64,000 nucleotides of DNA from Anseranas semipalmata (taxonomy: Eukaryota > Chordata > Aves > Anseriformes > Anseranatidae), in the NCBI GenBank assembly GCA_013399115.1, contig VXAA01004051.1, positions 1-64,000 on the forward strand, in the 5' to 3' direction. The position numbers were made by a program, and so were the translations under genes. Positions 47,753 through 58,016 of this stretch are shown piece by piece (within the stretch, counting starts at the first letter, position 1; each line of letters opens with the position of its first letter). The notes below the pieces were generated by a model. That model searched no databases. It was not told the DNA's origin and saw only the letters and a list, made by a program, of their open reading frames with translations.

Positions 47753-49860
47753 GAGAGACAGGAGAGAGAAATGAATTAGTTTCTTTGAAAATATAGCCAA
47801 AAGGTATCATGGGACATCTGAAAAAGTAAATTAACCCTTTGATACCAAATGAGAGGTTATCAATAGAAAGAAGATGTCCTTGAAGAGGTGAAGAAAACCA
47901 ATAGCCAAAGAGAAAAAAAGAGAGCAAAACAGAGGCATTGGTAAGATCATCAAGATGATGGGATTCATAGAAGCAGTCTGGAGGGGTATGTGCCCAGAAT
48001 CATTGTGTAACTCAAGCTCAGAAAAAAAGATGTTGTAATGACTCCAACATGAGTTGAAGAGAGACAGGATTTTTAAATCTCTGGATGGAAAGGAAGGCCA
48101 TGTCTTACAGATGCTTTGCTGGAAAAATCTGGGAGACTTTGACTGAAGTTGGATGTGAAGACCTACAGAGCGGTCCAAGGGATGAGGACACCCACCCATG
48201 CTGTGAGCCCGAGAGATGGGCAGGGGGGATGTTGCTTACAGTGATAAAAGGAGAATGGAGAGAGCCTGGGAGAAAAAGACATCAAGCCTTGTCTAACAGT
48301 GGTGAGTCTGAAGCTGGTGACTGGACGTCCTTAAGGAAATGCGGGGGAGCTGGGCCAGAACTTCTGGTAGCTCAGGAAGGAATTACTCTCACCTAGAGGA
48401 CCCATGATTTCCCCCTGAAGGGAGGTGGTGGAACTGGTGCCTGTAGGTTAAATAACATCAGTTAGAGGCGTTTAACTGACTATGGGAGAGTGGAGACTGT
48501 TTTTGAGGAATTTGGTGAGTCTGGTGGTATAAAGTCAATTGTGTCCTAAAGGACAGAAAACTGAAGCTGGTCATGTCCTCGGCAGCAGTCTGCTTGAAGC
48601 TGATTTGTGGTGTGTGCATAATGCAGAGATGTGCGAAGTGACAAGTTGTGAAGGCTTTCTTTCTCTGTTAACTTTCATACTATATATAAGTACAGGATGA
48701 AATACGTGTGTTCATGTATAAGGATGAATGATAAGTTAGATTTTAGATGTACACCTTGCAGCGCATGCAATGAAAATACAGATATTTGTCTCAGGAAACA
48801 GCACTTGATTTGGTAGCAGCAACTGGGTTCTTCAGTTGGGAGATGCACATCCAAAGCAGCTCAGACAGCAAAATATTCATAGTATCTGCTGGTTGGCCAG
48901 CACTGCAGGGGAAGGTTCAAGCCATTCAACAATATCTGTCATGAAGCTGCTCTTTATTCATCTTTATTATTCTAAAGTTCCACGTGTTTTTGCTATTCTG
49001 TGAATATGCTGGTCTGGCAAAGTTCTTACAGATCCCTAAAAAGGTGACTGTTTTTAGAATTATGTGTTGTTTCTGGTTTCTTTTTTTTAGTTTTATTTTA
49101 TTTTTCAATGGCTAGAAATCAATTGATCTTTTTGTAACTGGCAAGCAGGGGTAGAGCATACTTAGAAAAAGCTATATCCCATGGAATTCTTGGCTTGCTT
49201 TCTTAAACTGTGGCAGGACATCCTGATGCTATGAAATTACATGGAAAAAAAGTCTTGGAAGAAAAGGTTGGGATTAGTAGCTTTGTTACTGAATGGATTT
49301 GATGAGTTCCTGCTTTGATAGGAACATTATGATGTTGAAAAGTAACAAAATCTTTGAAGAGCTCTGGCAGATTTTGAAATGAAAACTGAATGCAAAACTC
49401 TGGAACGTTTTAAAGAATAGGCACTTCATGTTTATTAAGCCCCCTCCATGACTTACAGGTAATGAGCTTGTCTTTACAACAGAAACATCTGGCTTCTCTG
49501 CTGTCTTTATTAAATTATTCCAGTGATTCAGGGGAAAAAATAGCACAGAGAGAGAGGGGAAGGAAAGCAAAAAAAGATACATTTACAGAGAGGGACAGTG
49601 AATAATGCCATAATTTCCCTCTAGTTGCACCCCAAATATTGTGTAGAGTGGGCCTGACACAAGGGGGGGAGAGAGAAAGAGGGAGAGCACGGACATCTGG
49701 ACCAGCAGTTTTTCAGATTACCAGAAATTTGTGACATGTTACTTGGAAAAGACGTAATTAAGATTTATTTATTTTTTGAATGCTCTGCTCTTTTGTATTG
49801 TTTTAGCACACATGGCATTCATATAAATCAATTATAATAATAATAGCCTATGAATATAGC
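47753..49860. other. Unannotated AT-rich stretch
   Basis: A purine tract with GA repeats lies at about 49663-49688. Open frames of 60-122 codons overlap without domains. No gene is called. Confidence 0.35.
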
Positions 49861-49940
49861 GTCTCATCCACAGCCCACTGAAGTCTATGCGAGGCTTTCC
49901 ATTGACTTCGCTCGGCACTGAGTCAGGCTCAGAGCCTTTG
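49860..49940. repeat. Old palindromic interspersed repeat (CATTGACTTC core)
   Basis: GAAGTCTATG (49880-49889) and CATTGACTTC (49900-49909) are inverted copies with one mismatch, separated by ten bases. They are followed by 'gagtcaggctcagagcc'. An inverted 'gaagtcaatg..cattgacttc' core ending near 'ggatcaggccc' is typical of an abundant ancient amniote repeat, seen in birds, turtles and crocodilians. I cannot give its database name with confidence. Confidence 0.5.
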
Positions 49941-51494
49941 ATCAACCAGCACCAGCCATTAAATTCCCCCGCGTCCCTCTGCGTGGGAGAGGTGGCAGTT
50001 TTCCTTGCACATTTCGCTGTTGGACACGGCGGGGAAGAGTGCGTGTGGGTGACTGGTGGTGCAGAAGCTCGGCTTTTTGGTCTCCTCTCCTTCACCACCG
50101 GCCTCGCCTGGTTCCCGGTGCCAGGGGGGTTATGGCAGGTTTGTGTTGCTGGGCTTGACAGGCTCATTTGACTGCTGGAAAGCTGAGAGAGGCATGTCAT
50201 GGAAGTCTTCATAGGTGGGTCACGCTGACTCACAGGAGTGGGAGATACTGAAATATCTGATGAATCTTTCCTGAGGAAAACACTGCATCCTTAACCTTAA
50301 ATCCAGTCCCAACTCGCAGCTTTGGCATGACCTAATGCCCACAGTGATCCTGAGGGCCTGCAGCTTTGGAGGAGCCCAGCAGAACACATATGCAGTTAAA
50401 AAGGATCCAGTACCCACCAGTAAACCCAGCTGAGTTACCGCCAGAAAGGTTTGACCACCAGAAACAGTTCTGAAGCAACGCGCCCAGCTTCCCAGTTGTG
50501 CTGAGAGCACGCGTGCAGCCTGCTATGGCAGCTCAGCTGACAGCCCATAATTACTTTAGCTATGAGAGCACACTTGTTTCTGAATGTGGGACCATGAGTA
50601 AGATAAACATAGGGACTGGGAAAGCAGTGTAACAAAAGCATCGTTATATCCTTGGTTTTAGCCAATCGGAAAAGCAATCAACTCATCTTTAGCCCAGCTA
50701 TGACTTCTATAACTCATTCATTTAGCTACTGTCATTTCCCCAGTAAATGTTTTCTGACTGTCGAACTAGGAAAATAATCTATTGTTTAAAGCAAACAATT
50801 CCATGCCACATTAAACACAGTGGTTTTCTCTTTATTATCTATTGATGAAAAGGAAAAGATGTTTCCCTAAGAAAAATACTATTACATTAAAATAACAAAT
50901 GATGGTAAAAGGAGTAAATCACATTTCCTATGTAACAATATAGCAGGAAAGAGTCCCCGTTTCTCAGTGCCTTTCTATCATTAGTGAAATCCAAACTGCT
51001 TGGAATTACTTTTAAGTGTATGCATTCATAAGTAAAGAGAGAGTAGGAATAATTCATTCGGTTTTGAGCAATTGTGTTCCAAATAAGTTGCATTCCACAG
51101 AGCTAGTAGTGGCTATTTGGTAAAAGAGAAAAGACAAAAAAGAGCCAGGCCTTGCTCAGGCTGTGGGACTTTGGATTCGTTTTCTAAAGAGTAAAGTTAT
51201 TTTGTGCTCTGTATTTTGAGCCTGGAACAAACAAACCCAGACATGTTTAATGGAAAAGATTACACTAGTAATTTTTACACTATTGATATGCCAGCAAAGC
51301 CCTAATCCAATGTCTGTTAATGCTGGTTCGTGAGGCTTGGTTGACTCCACTGGTCTTTGGAGTAGACCCAGAGACATTTTCATGTACTTGTTAGTAATCT
51401 TATTGCAGGGTAGAACCTGATATCCAGAATTCAACAGGAATTTCTTCATTTATTTCCTTAATCTTTTGAATCAGACCAATGCGGTGATACTCAC

Positions 51495-51666
51495 CTCGCC
51501 CTATGTTAACAATCTCAGGATTTGGTATCTCCTCATTTAGGCTTACTTTAGTATGAAAGGACAACATAGATACATTCACAGGGTGATTCAGCTCAGCTGT
51601 CTCAGGCTGCTGGCTCTGGCTGGATGCTCCAATCTCTCTTGACTCACTGGGATGGAAAGAGCCTGA
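51495..51666 (-). other. Candidate exon inside a 95-codon open frame
   Basis: On the minus strand, CTCATCTCACCAG at 51667 is a reasonable 3' splice site and GGCGAG|GTGAGT at 51495/51494 an excellent 5' splice site. This gives a 172-base exon, phase 0 in and phase 1 out. The same frame stays open on both sides, from about 51693 to a stop near 51406, about 95 codons. That is unusual for AT-rich sequence: about 1 percent chance per trial. The peptide (HTKVSLNEEIPNPEIVNIGRG) is well mixed. I recognise no family. It could be an exon, a fossil coding sequence or chance. Confidence 0.25.
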
Positions 51667-52150
51667 CTGGTGAGATGAGGCAGCTAGCTATCAGATAACT
51701 GAAATCAGATAAAATCAACCCCAACTCTGTTGACCACCATGCAGCTACCTTAGGGTGTCCTTAGTGCATGAAAGACTCAGCCAAATTACTTGGCACTTAA
51801 GGTCATTGGGAATATCGTAGAGAATCAAAACCAGTACTTTAATTTGAATAATCACAAGCATAATAGAAAAAAAAAAAAAAGTAATGAATGCGGTACTTTC
51901 TATTTTCATCTAAACAAGCAATTAGTCTCAAACACGTAAGAAGGAGGACAGGACATGGACAAATCTTCAACATTTACAAACAGTGTGAAAATACTGCTAT
52001 CCTGAGAATTACTTTGATGAGTAGAAGTATCAATTTCTGAAATGAGATCAGGGCTCACTGTAGACAATACAATATAAGTGCATGGTAAGGGATGTCCTCT
52101 AAAGAGCATGGAGACTGCTAAACAGAGAGCTAGTATTAGGAGAAAGCAAA

Positions 52151-52222
52151 TCTAAGTGACTTGCAAAAGCTTGCTCCGTTGTTACTCAGTGAGAGAGCCC
52201 AGACTAGGACCCGGCACTCCCT
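52151..52222 (-). mobile_element. MIR-like SINE fragment
   Basis: 'ctaagtgacttgcaaaagct', then 'cagtgagagagcccagactaggaccc' resembles the antisense MIR segment 'taagtgacttgccc..gtcacacagc..agagc.gggactagaaccc'. The element is on the minus strand and truncated. Confidence 0.5.
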
Positions 52223-52924
52223 TCTCCTTTTTTGCTGCTCTCTTCTCCCATTTTTAGACAAAATTAAAGAATAGGGATTTCAATCCTAAATGAAATGATT
52301 ACCTGAAATTGTTACGCAGCTTTAAAGAGGAACATTGATTCATGTTTGCAGTAGACACTTATTTGTGTTAGTCCTTGGGATTAATGCATTCTGCTACTCT
52401 TTCTTTTCCCTTGAAATCATTTGTGTTGTTTTTGCAAGCATGTACAACCTCTCGCTGGCCTGGAGCCATCACTGCTTGGGCTGTGTGCTCGCCTTATCTC
52501 CCCAGCTAATCAAGTTCAGGCATGATCAGTCTTTGTGTGGGGGATTGCCAAGGAGAATCCAGGGTGCCAGAGGAACTGCTGGTGGGGTTTGTGAGGTGGG
52601 TTTTCTCCCTCTGAGTCAGCGTGGAAGCCGTGAGTCAGCCCAGTGTTGGGGTGGCACGTTCCCTTTGCAATCGTGAGTAATCTGCTGGCTCTGCTTAATA
52701 TCAAAAGGATACCGTAAATTAAAAACAAAAACAAAACAACAAACAAAGCCAAAGCGTTTAAGACTTTATCTTAAGTAAATACTTGTTTTACTGATACTTA
52801 TCTTAGATGAGCAAGGGAAGCCATGATGAAACACAGTGAAATATTTACACTGGAGTGAAGGTCGGTAAAGTTCTGCTCAGTCTCCTTGCTCAGGGCCCTA
52901 GGAATATTCAGGGCAAGCAGGACT

Positions 52925-53035
52925 GGTTTGAAAAGTAATGCAGAGAATTGCCCTTTCCACATAAGATGTCATTCAGTAAGCAGTGGAACCCATTGCTCTA
53001 GGAAAGTACCTGGGCATGACATTTAAAGGGGGCTG
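52925..53035 (+). mobile_element. CR1 LINE fragment, old type
   Basis: 'agtggaacccattgctctagga' at about 52981 matches the 'ggaacccattgc' segment shared with the copy at 14.76 kb. The bases on both sides ('aagatgtcattcagtaag', 'gcatgacatttaaaggggg') also fit the CR1 3' region loosely. It directly precedes a second CR1 of a different type. Confidence 0.45.
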
Positions 53036-53179
53036 AAGAGAAGATTGGTGTGACCATACCAAGCTCCCCCAAAGGGCTGTCACAGGGAGGTGCTGCTCAG
53101 AGCCATCTGCATTTGCAGCCAAGATACGCAAGAGCCTTGATCACGTCTTTTGGTGAGAGGGGGCATTGCAGGCTATTTT

Positions 53180-53559
53180 AGACTGTGAAGAGGAGGTGCA
53201 GGGGTGATCGAATAGCCTCCTACAACTGTTTGAAAGACAGTTACAAAGATGTCAGCGACAAACTGTAAGGAAAGCCAGAAGATAAACCAGTGAGCAGTGA
53301 GCAGTAACAAATTACAGCTGGGGAGGTTGAAGTTACACATAAGGAAAATTTTTTCATTAGGAGGGTGGAGCAGCACTGGAAGCACTCCTGGTTACCCAAG
53401 CCGTCATGGTATCTCTCTCCTTGGAGGCTTTCAGGGCTTGGCTAGACAAAGCTTTGGCTGACCTGACCAAGTGTCAGCATTAGTCTTGCTATGAGTAGGA
53501 GGTTGGACTGAAGACTTGTAGAGATCGCTTCCAACCAGCATTTCTGTGATCTTATGATA
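53180..53559 (+). mobile_element. CR1 LINE 3' region with tail
   Basis: The motif order matches CR1 3' ends: 'cctcctacaactgtttgaaagacagtta' near 53216, 'aaggaaaattttttcattaggagggtgga' near 53341, 'gcagcactggaa' near 53371, 'ctttcagggcttggctagacaaagc' near 53428, 'gagtaggaggttggactgaaga' near 53492 and 'gatcgcttccaacc' near 53523, ending 'ctgtgatcttatgat'. It is in sense orientation and is the longest CR1 in the window. It is a 5'-truncated 3' UTR copy with no reverse transcriptase part. Confidence 0.9.
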
Positions 53560-53901
53560 TCCAGCGTGGAATTTCCTTTAAATTATGTCATTAAAGATTG
53601 ACTCCGTGGTACTTGCCAGTCTCCATTACAAATCCTGTGTCCTGATTTCCCTTCTGCTGGTGTCTTTTGTTCATCTACACTGCCAAATCACACCATACCA
53701 CCTTGAAGCATATGTCAGGCAGTGCACCTACATGAAGAGTATTCTCTGTGCTTGCTGAAAAAATATTTGCAAAACAAAAAGCATGGTTGTGCTTTATGTG
53801 GTGCATGCACCCACCTTCTGCAAGTCCATTTGTCTGGCCAATAGCCTGAAAAATCTTTGTTGGCACCCACTTGGCATTGCTTATGCCAGCTTTATTTCTA
53901 G

Positions 53902-54076
53902 AGAAGTTGTGAAGTTCTTCCTGGATATTTATTTGAATCCTCGGTTACCAGCTTCATATGAAGAAAAGACAACTCCAGCTTTAACCAACTCTTCACCACA
54001 CCATGGCTCACCTAATACCTCTCCGTTATCAAGTCTTGTGACAGGAAAAACCTGCACCTATTCAATGAAACTATGA
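53902..54076 (+). other. Candidate terminal exon, 58 codons
   Basis: A TTTATTTCTAG 3' splice-like site at 53901 precedes an open frame ending at 54074-54076. The frame is open upstream as well, back to about 53783 (97 codons in all). The translation changes from a hydrophobic part (KFFLDIYLNP) to a Ser/Thr/Pro-rich tail (SSPHHGSPNTSPLSS), which is protein-like. I recognise no family and see no poly(A) signal nearby. Chance is a serious alternative. Confidence 0.2.
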
Positions 54077-55200
54077 GAAATGAAGGAAGATTTGAGGCTG
54101 TACAGTTCTGCCTGCCGTCTCTCATTGCTATTGCCATAGAGACACAGCCATAGTAGGCCCCCATCTGAAGCTTAGCCAGACATATTTTATATAATAAGAA
54201 GATATTTTGAAATGTTTAGGCAGATAAGTGAAAAGCAAGTGGCAATCTACTCCTTTTATTTTTTTGTCAGTGTCTATTTGCTTTCTGGGCTGGAATAATT
54301 TACTGTTCATTTTCTGTCCAATAGGAAAGATAAATGAGGGTGAATTCTTCAATGAGCAAAACATACATTTGGAAACATCATTTTAGTATCAAAATGAGAT
54401 TTCCATAAGACCTTGCTGATGAAGCTGTAGCAGTATGTCTTGATCCCTCACTAGGAAGGGAAAAGCAGCCAGAAATTTCAGGACTAAATCGTCTTATAGT
54501 TCATCATCTTCTTTCTTTGTTATTTTTTTGTTTATAGAAAAAGTGAATTTATTGAGCATGGAAAAATACCAGATTGACAGCTCTGGAAAATAAAAGCCTC
54601 TCTTAATCCAGAGTGCAGATGTGGCACAGTCAGGATTAATGCAAAATACCTCTCTGCGATCCAAAGAAATAATTGCGAGTTGTTTGGCAGAGGACGGATG
54701 CTCTACCCTGGTACTTATCCAGGCATGTTTTGGAGGGCACAAGTGGCAGGCAGCACTGAAGAGCTTAACAGTCAGTTGTGCTGTGAGTTTCTCCGTGCCA
54801 CTCTTTTTCCCAATCCGCTCTGCCAAGAGGAGCATGGAGCAAAGGAAAGGGGAAGAAGACCAAGCAGGGGAGGTTTATGCTTGCTAAGAAGTCACTGAAG
54901 TCACCGAACAGGCCGTCAGCAACTCACTGTGACAGAAATAGTGGGGATCCAGACTGAGACCGTCTTACGAGGGCTGGCATCATGTGTGGTTTCTGCAGAG
55001 ACAGTCCTCCCATGAGCAGGAAGAAGCTGAACTTGTCGTCAGGCCAGGGGCCTGGAGACCTGGGCTTGCAGCGCTGGGGCTCAGCACCTCTGGCTGGAGC
55101 TGGTTAAGCAGGCGCGAGGTTTCGCTGTGCGGCAGCCAGGCCGCGCGGCCTAGCAGGGCCGCAGGAGGCCTTGCTCTTCTCCTTGTCTGCTGCATTGCCT
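54077..55200. other. Unannotated stretch ending in a GC-rich block
   Basis: Ordinary sequence until about 55000. A GC-rich block with CpGs at about 55100-55170 then generates overlapping frames on both strands (106 codons plus, 71 and 76 codons minus). Confidence 0.35.
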
Positions 55201-55203
55201 CCT

Positions 55204-55280
55204 CTCTGGCCCTGGGCGAGTCTTTTTACTCGTGCCTCAGCGTTTCTGTCTGTGAAATAAGGGCACTGCCATTCCAGCCT
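55204..55280 (+). mobile_element. MIR-like SINE fragment
   Basis: 'ctggccctgggcgagtctttttactcgtgcctcagcg', then 'tctgtctgtgaaataagggcactgcc', follows the plus-strand MIR segment 'cttgggcaagtcacttaacctctctgtgcctcagttt..catctgtaaaatggg'. Diverged and truncated. Confidence 0.55.
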
Positions 55281-57948
55281 AGAGGAAAAGTGAAATTGCC
55301 CTAATCCTGGAAACATACCTCTCTCGTAGCACAAACTTTGAAGTCCACCTGCTGATGTCTGCTGTCAGTAGTACCACGCCATCAGTCAAAACAGATGATG
55401 GATTGTTCCACCAACACTTCTCACCATACAACATAACTATGAGAGACTTGGCATGCACCCACAAAGCACCTAAGTCTATGCCTGACTTGAAGAGTGGGGA
55501 TTAATGCATTCTGCAAATGTCACCTGCCCTTGGTATTATCTGTATGTGGGAGTGTGCTATGGCTTTGGGTCGAGCATGAACCAGGGGAGTCTTTGCACCT
55601 GTATGGGCTTGGATGTAGTGCACAGACAGCACTACAGAACCCCTCACCTCCAGGAGTCAGGGAATTCGTGCTTTTATAGGATCCAAGCTCTTGCCCAGAT
55701 TTTCCTCTTGACCTAACAAGCCTGTAGCCCAGGGAAAGCTGTAGGTGGTTGTCAGTTGGTTTTGGTGTAGTCAGTCTTTATTTTACATGCTTCAGGGGCA
55801 CTCTGTTGTGTGGAGAGAAGGTTGTTTGTTTTTATTTTGCATTTTTTCTCTGAAGTATATGACTTTTTCATCAGGGTGAAAATCTGTCAAATGGCCATTT
55901 CAGACTGCCTAGAAATTATGAGGCTCTGGAATCTATTAAAGCATAAATGTCAAAAGAAAATTACTGCAGTTTCTCTGGCCTTTCTTGTTTTACTCCTTGA
56001 TGTTAACTTTCCTTGTTTGCTGATGTGTGCTTTTTATGCAGGGATTAAAAGAAAAAAAACAACTCTTCTGAAAAAAGATGCTACCATTATTAACTATTTA
56101 TCTGTCTGCAATGTGCACGCTCTGTATGTGTGTATATGTATGTAGGGTTTTCCATCAAGATAAACCTGCTTAGAAAAATGCTGTGGTTAGAAATAAAAAA
56201 GGGGGAGAGAGAGACCGGATGCCAGAAAAACAGAACTAAATCTTTCTCTTTTTTCCCTGTGAATATTTCTGAATTATACTGTAATGCACCATAACAACAA
56301 ACAACATGTTTTCTTAAATGTAAGTAGATTTGCTATTGAGGAAGTCTGTGCCAAAGCTATTTTTAAGCAACAGATGTCAGGGTCCTGAACAAAACCTGAA
56401 GTGTGTATAGCCATCATGAATTACACTTGTATTTAGAGACGGACTGAAGACAGAGAGCTTGTTAAATTTTACTAGATTGTCTGTGAAAAGATGCCATTTA
56501 GATGACTACATGGTATGAGATTGATTATGGCATATGTGCCAGCCCCTTCCAAAGCTCAACCTATAATCCTCGATTTTCTTTTAAAGCACTTTGTAATTCC
56601 AATATACAGTTAAAATAAAATTCAAAGAAGGGTCACATCCTCAGCTGCTGTCAATTGGCATAACTCACCGGACTTATTTCTGCTAACCCTCAGGACACTG
56701 GAGGGAGACTTGGTCCAGAGTAGGTGTCATCAGGGGCTGCAGGATGTCACATGTAGAGAAAGACAAGTGGTACCAGGAGCAAGTGCAGAGAGGTAGCGTG
56801 TATCCCTTCTATCAAAAGGCTGGAAATAACTTCCATGTCTATAGTAGTCATCAGGAATTACTGATGTATACAGTATTGGGAAAGCAATCTGTTTGGGCAA
56901 AATAAAAGAGATCCCAGAGTTTGACTCCATTGTGAACTTTACTTTCTTCAGTTTCTTTCTGGGTAGATGTGTTTAGCGTATTACATACTTGAATACAGCA
57001 CTGGGAGAAGGTGTGGGACAGTCTAGAGGTTCCAGGGATTTGAGAACTGGAAACCTACAATTAATTTTAGTTGAGGAATTACAATGGATTTAGATGTTTT
57101 AAGCAGCAAAGAATGAACTAAGTGTCCTGTGCCGTTCTGCAGGACTGGAGTAAGTCCAGGCACAATTTGCTGATGTGAGGGAAGTTATGACAATACCATG
57201 CCTGGAAGGACAGCACGGCTTCTCAGTTCAGTTCAGCAAAGCCTGGGGGCCTGATGCGCTCCTACATGAGTGCTCCCCTGCACTGCGGCGGAGGTGTTGA
57301 TTATTGTCAGCAGGCTGCGATGCTGCAAGTGAAAATCAGACGTGTTTTACAGGGAACACTAGGAAGGTTGGCAGGAAACTCTTTTTCCATGTTTGCAAAT
57401 AACATGATGTGAAATTCAGCAGCCTTGTGGCTGTTGAACAGGGCCGCAGAGTCTATTAGGGCACATGTGTTTCCAAACGTTACCAGTGCCGAAATACCTC
57501 CCAGTAGCTGTGTATCAAAGAATAAGGCATTAATTTTCCTGAGCACATGCTGTAGCACTGAAGGAATGTTTGCAGAGCTCAGTTTGGTCAGTGTAAGTCA
57601 GCACAAGGGATCACTAAAGCCCAGTAAGATAACGTTGTGATCCTCAGAAATGAGCTTGGTCAGACTGCAGTGATACCACATCCCAGTGATGCCCTCGATC
57701 GTCGTCCCTGTTAGGGCATCGGCATCCACCAATAGCAAATGTGGTATTTTGTCTAAAATTGTGCAGAATGTGTCACATGTTTTATTGCCTCATCAGTTAT
57801 GTTATAGGATAAGCTGTATAGAATACTCTAGGGAGAAGATTTAGCAATTTTAATATTTAAGGTACCACACCTTATTATATGCACTATGTAACTCTTGTTA
57901 CTTTGTGATCCACCAGCATTTGGTGTGATTACTATTAGCAATAAAAAT
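55281..57948. other. Unannotated AT-rich stretch
   Basis: No supported gene. A plus-strand 111-codon frame at 55810-56145 is rich in Phe, Leu and Cys and ends in a TA/TG-rich region. It shows no domain and no splice support. Confidence 0.35.
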
Positions 57949-58016
57949 CTTCAAGGTTACCTTTTTTAAGGTAACCTTGAAGGTTTTTTTGAAAACCTTC
58001 AAAGTTACCTTTTTTT
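57949..58016. repeat. Three-arm inverted repeat (hairpin/cruciform capable)
   Basis: CTTCAAGGTTACCTT at 57949-57963 is followed, after four T's, by its perfect 15-base reverse complement at 57968-57982. A third arm at about 57994-58010 (ACCTTCAAAGTTACC) repeats the first in direct orientation and is inverted to the second with one mismatch. The middle arm can therefore pair with either neighbour. Each arm is flanked by T-runs. No known transposon terminus is recognised. Confidence 0.9.
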
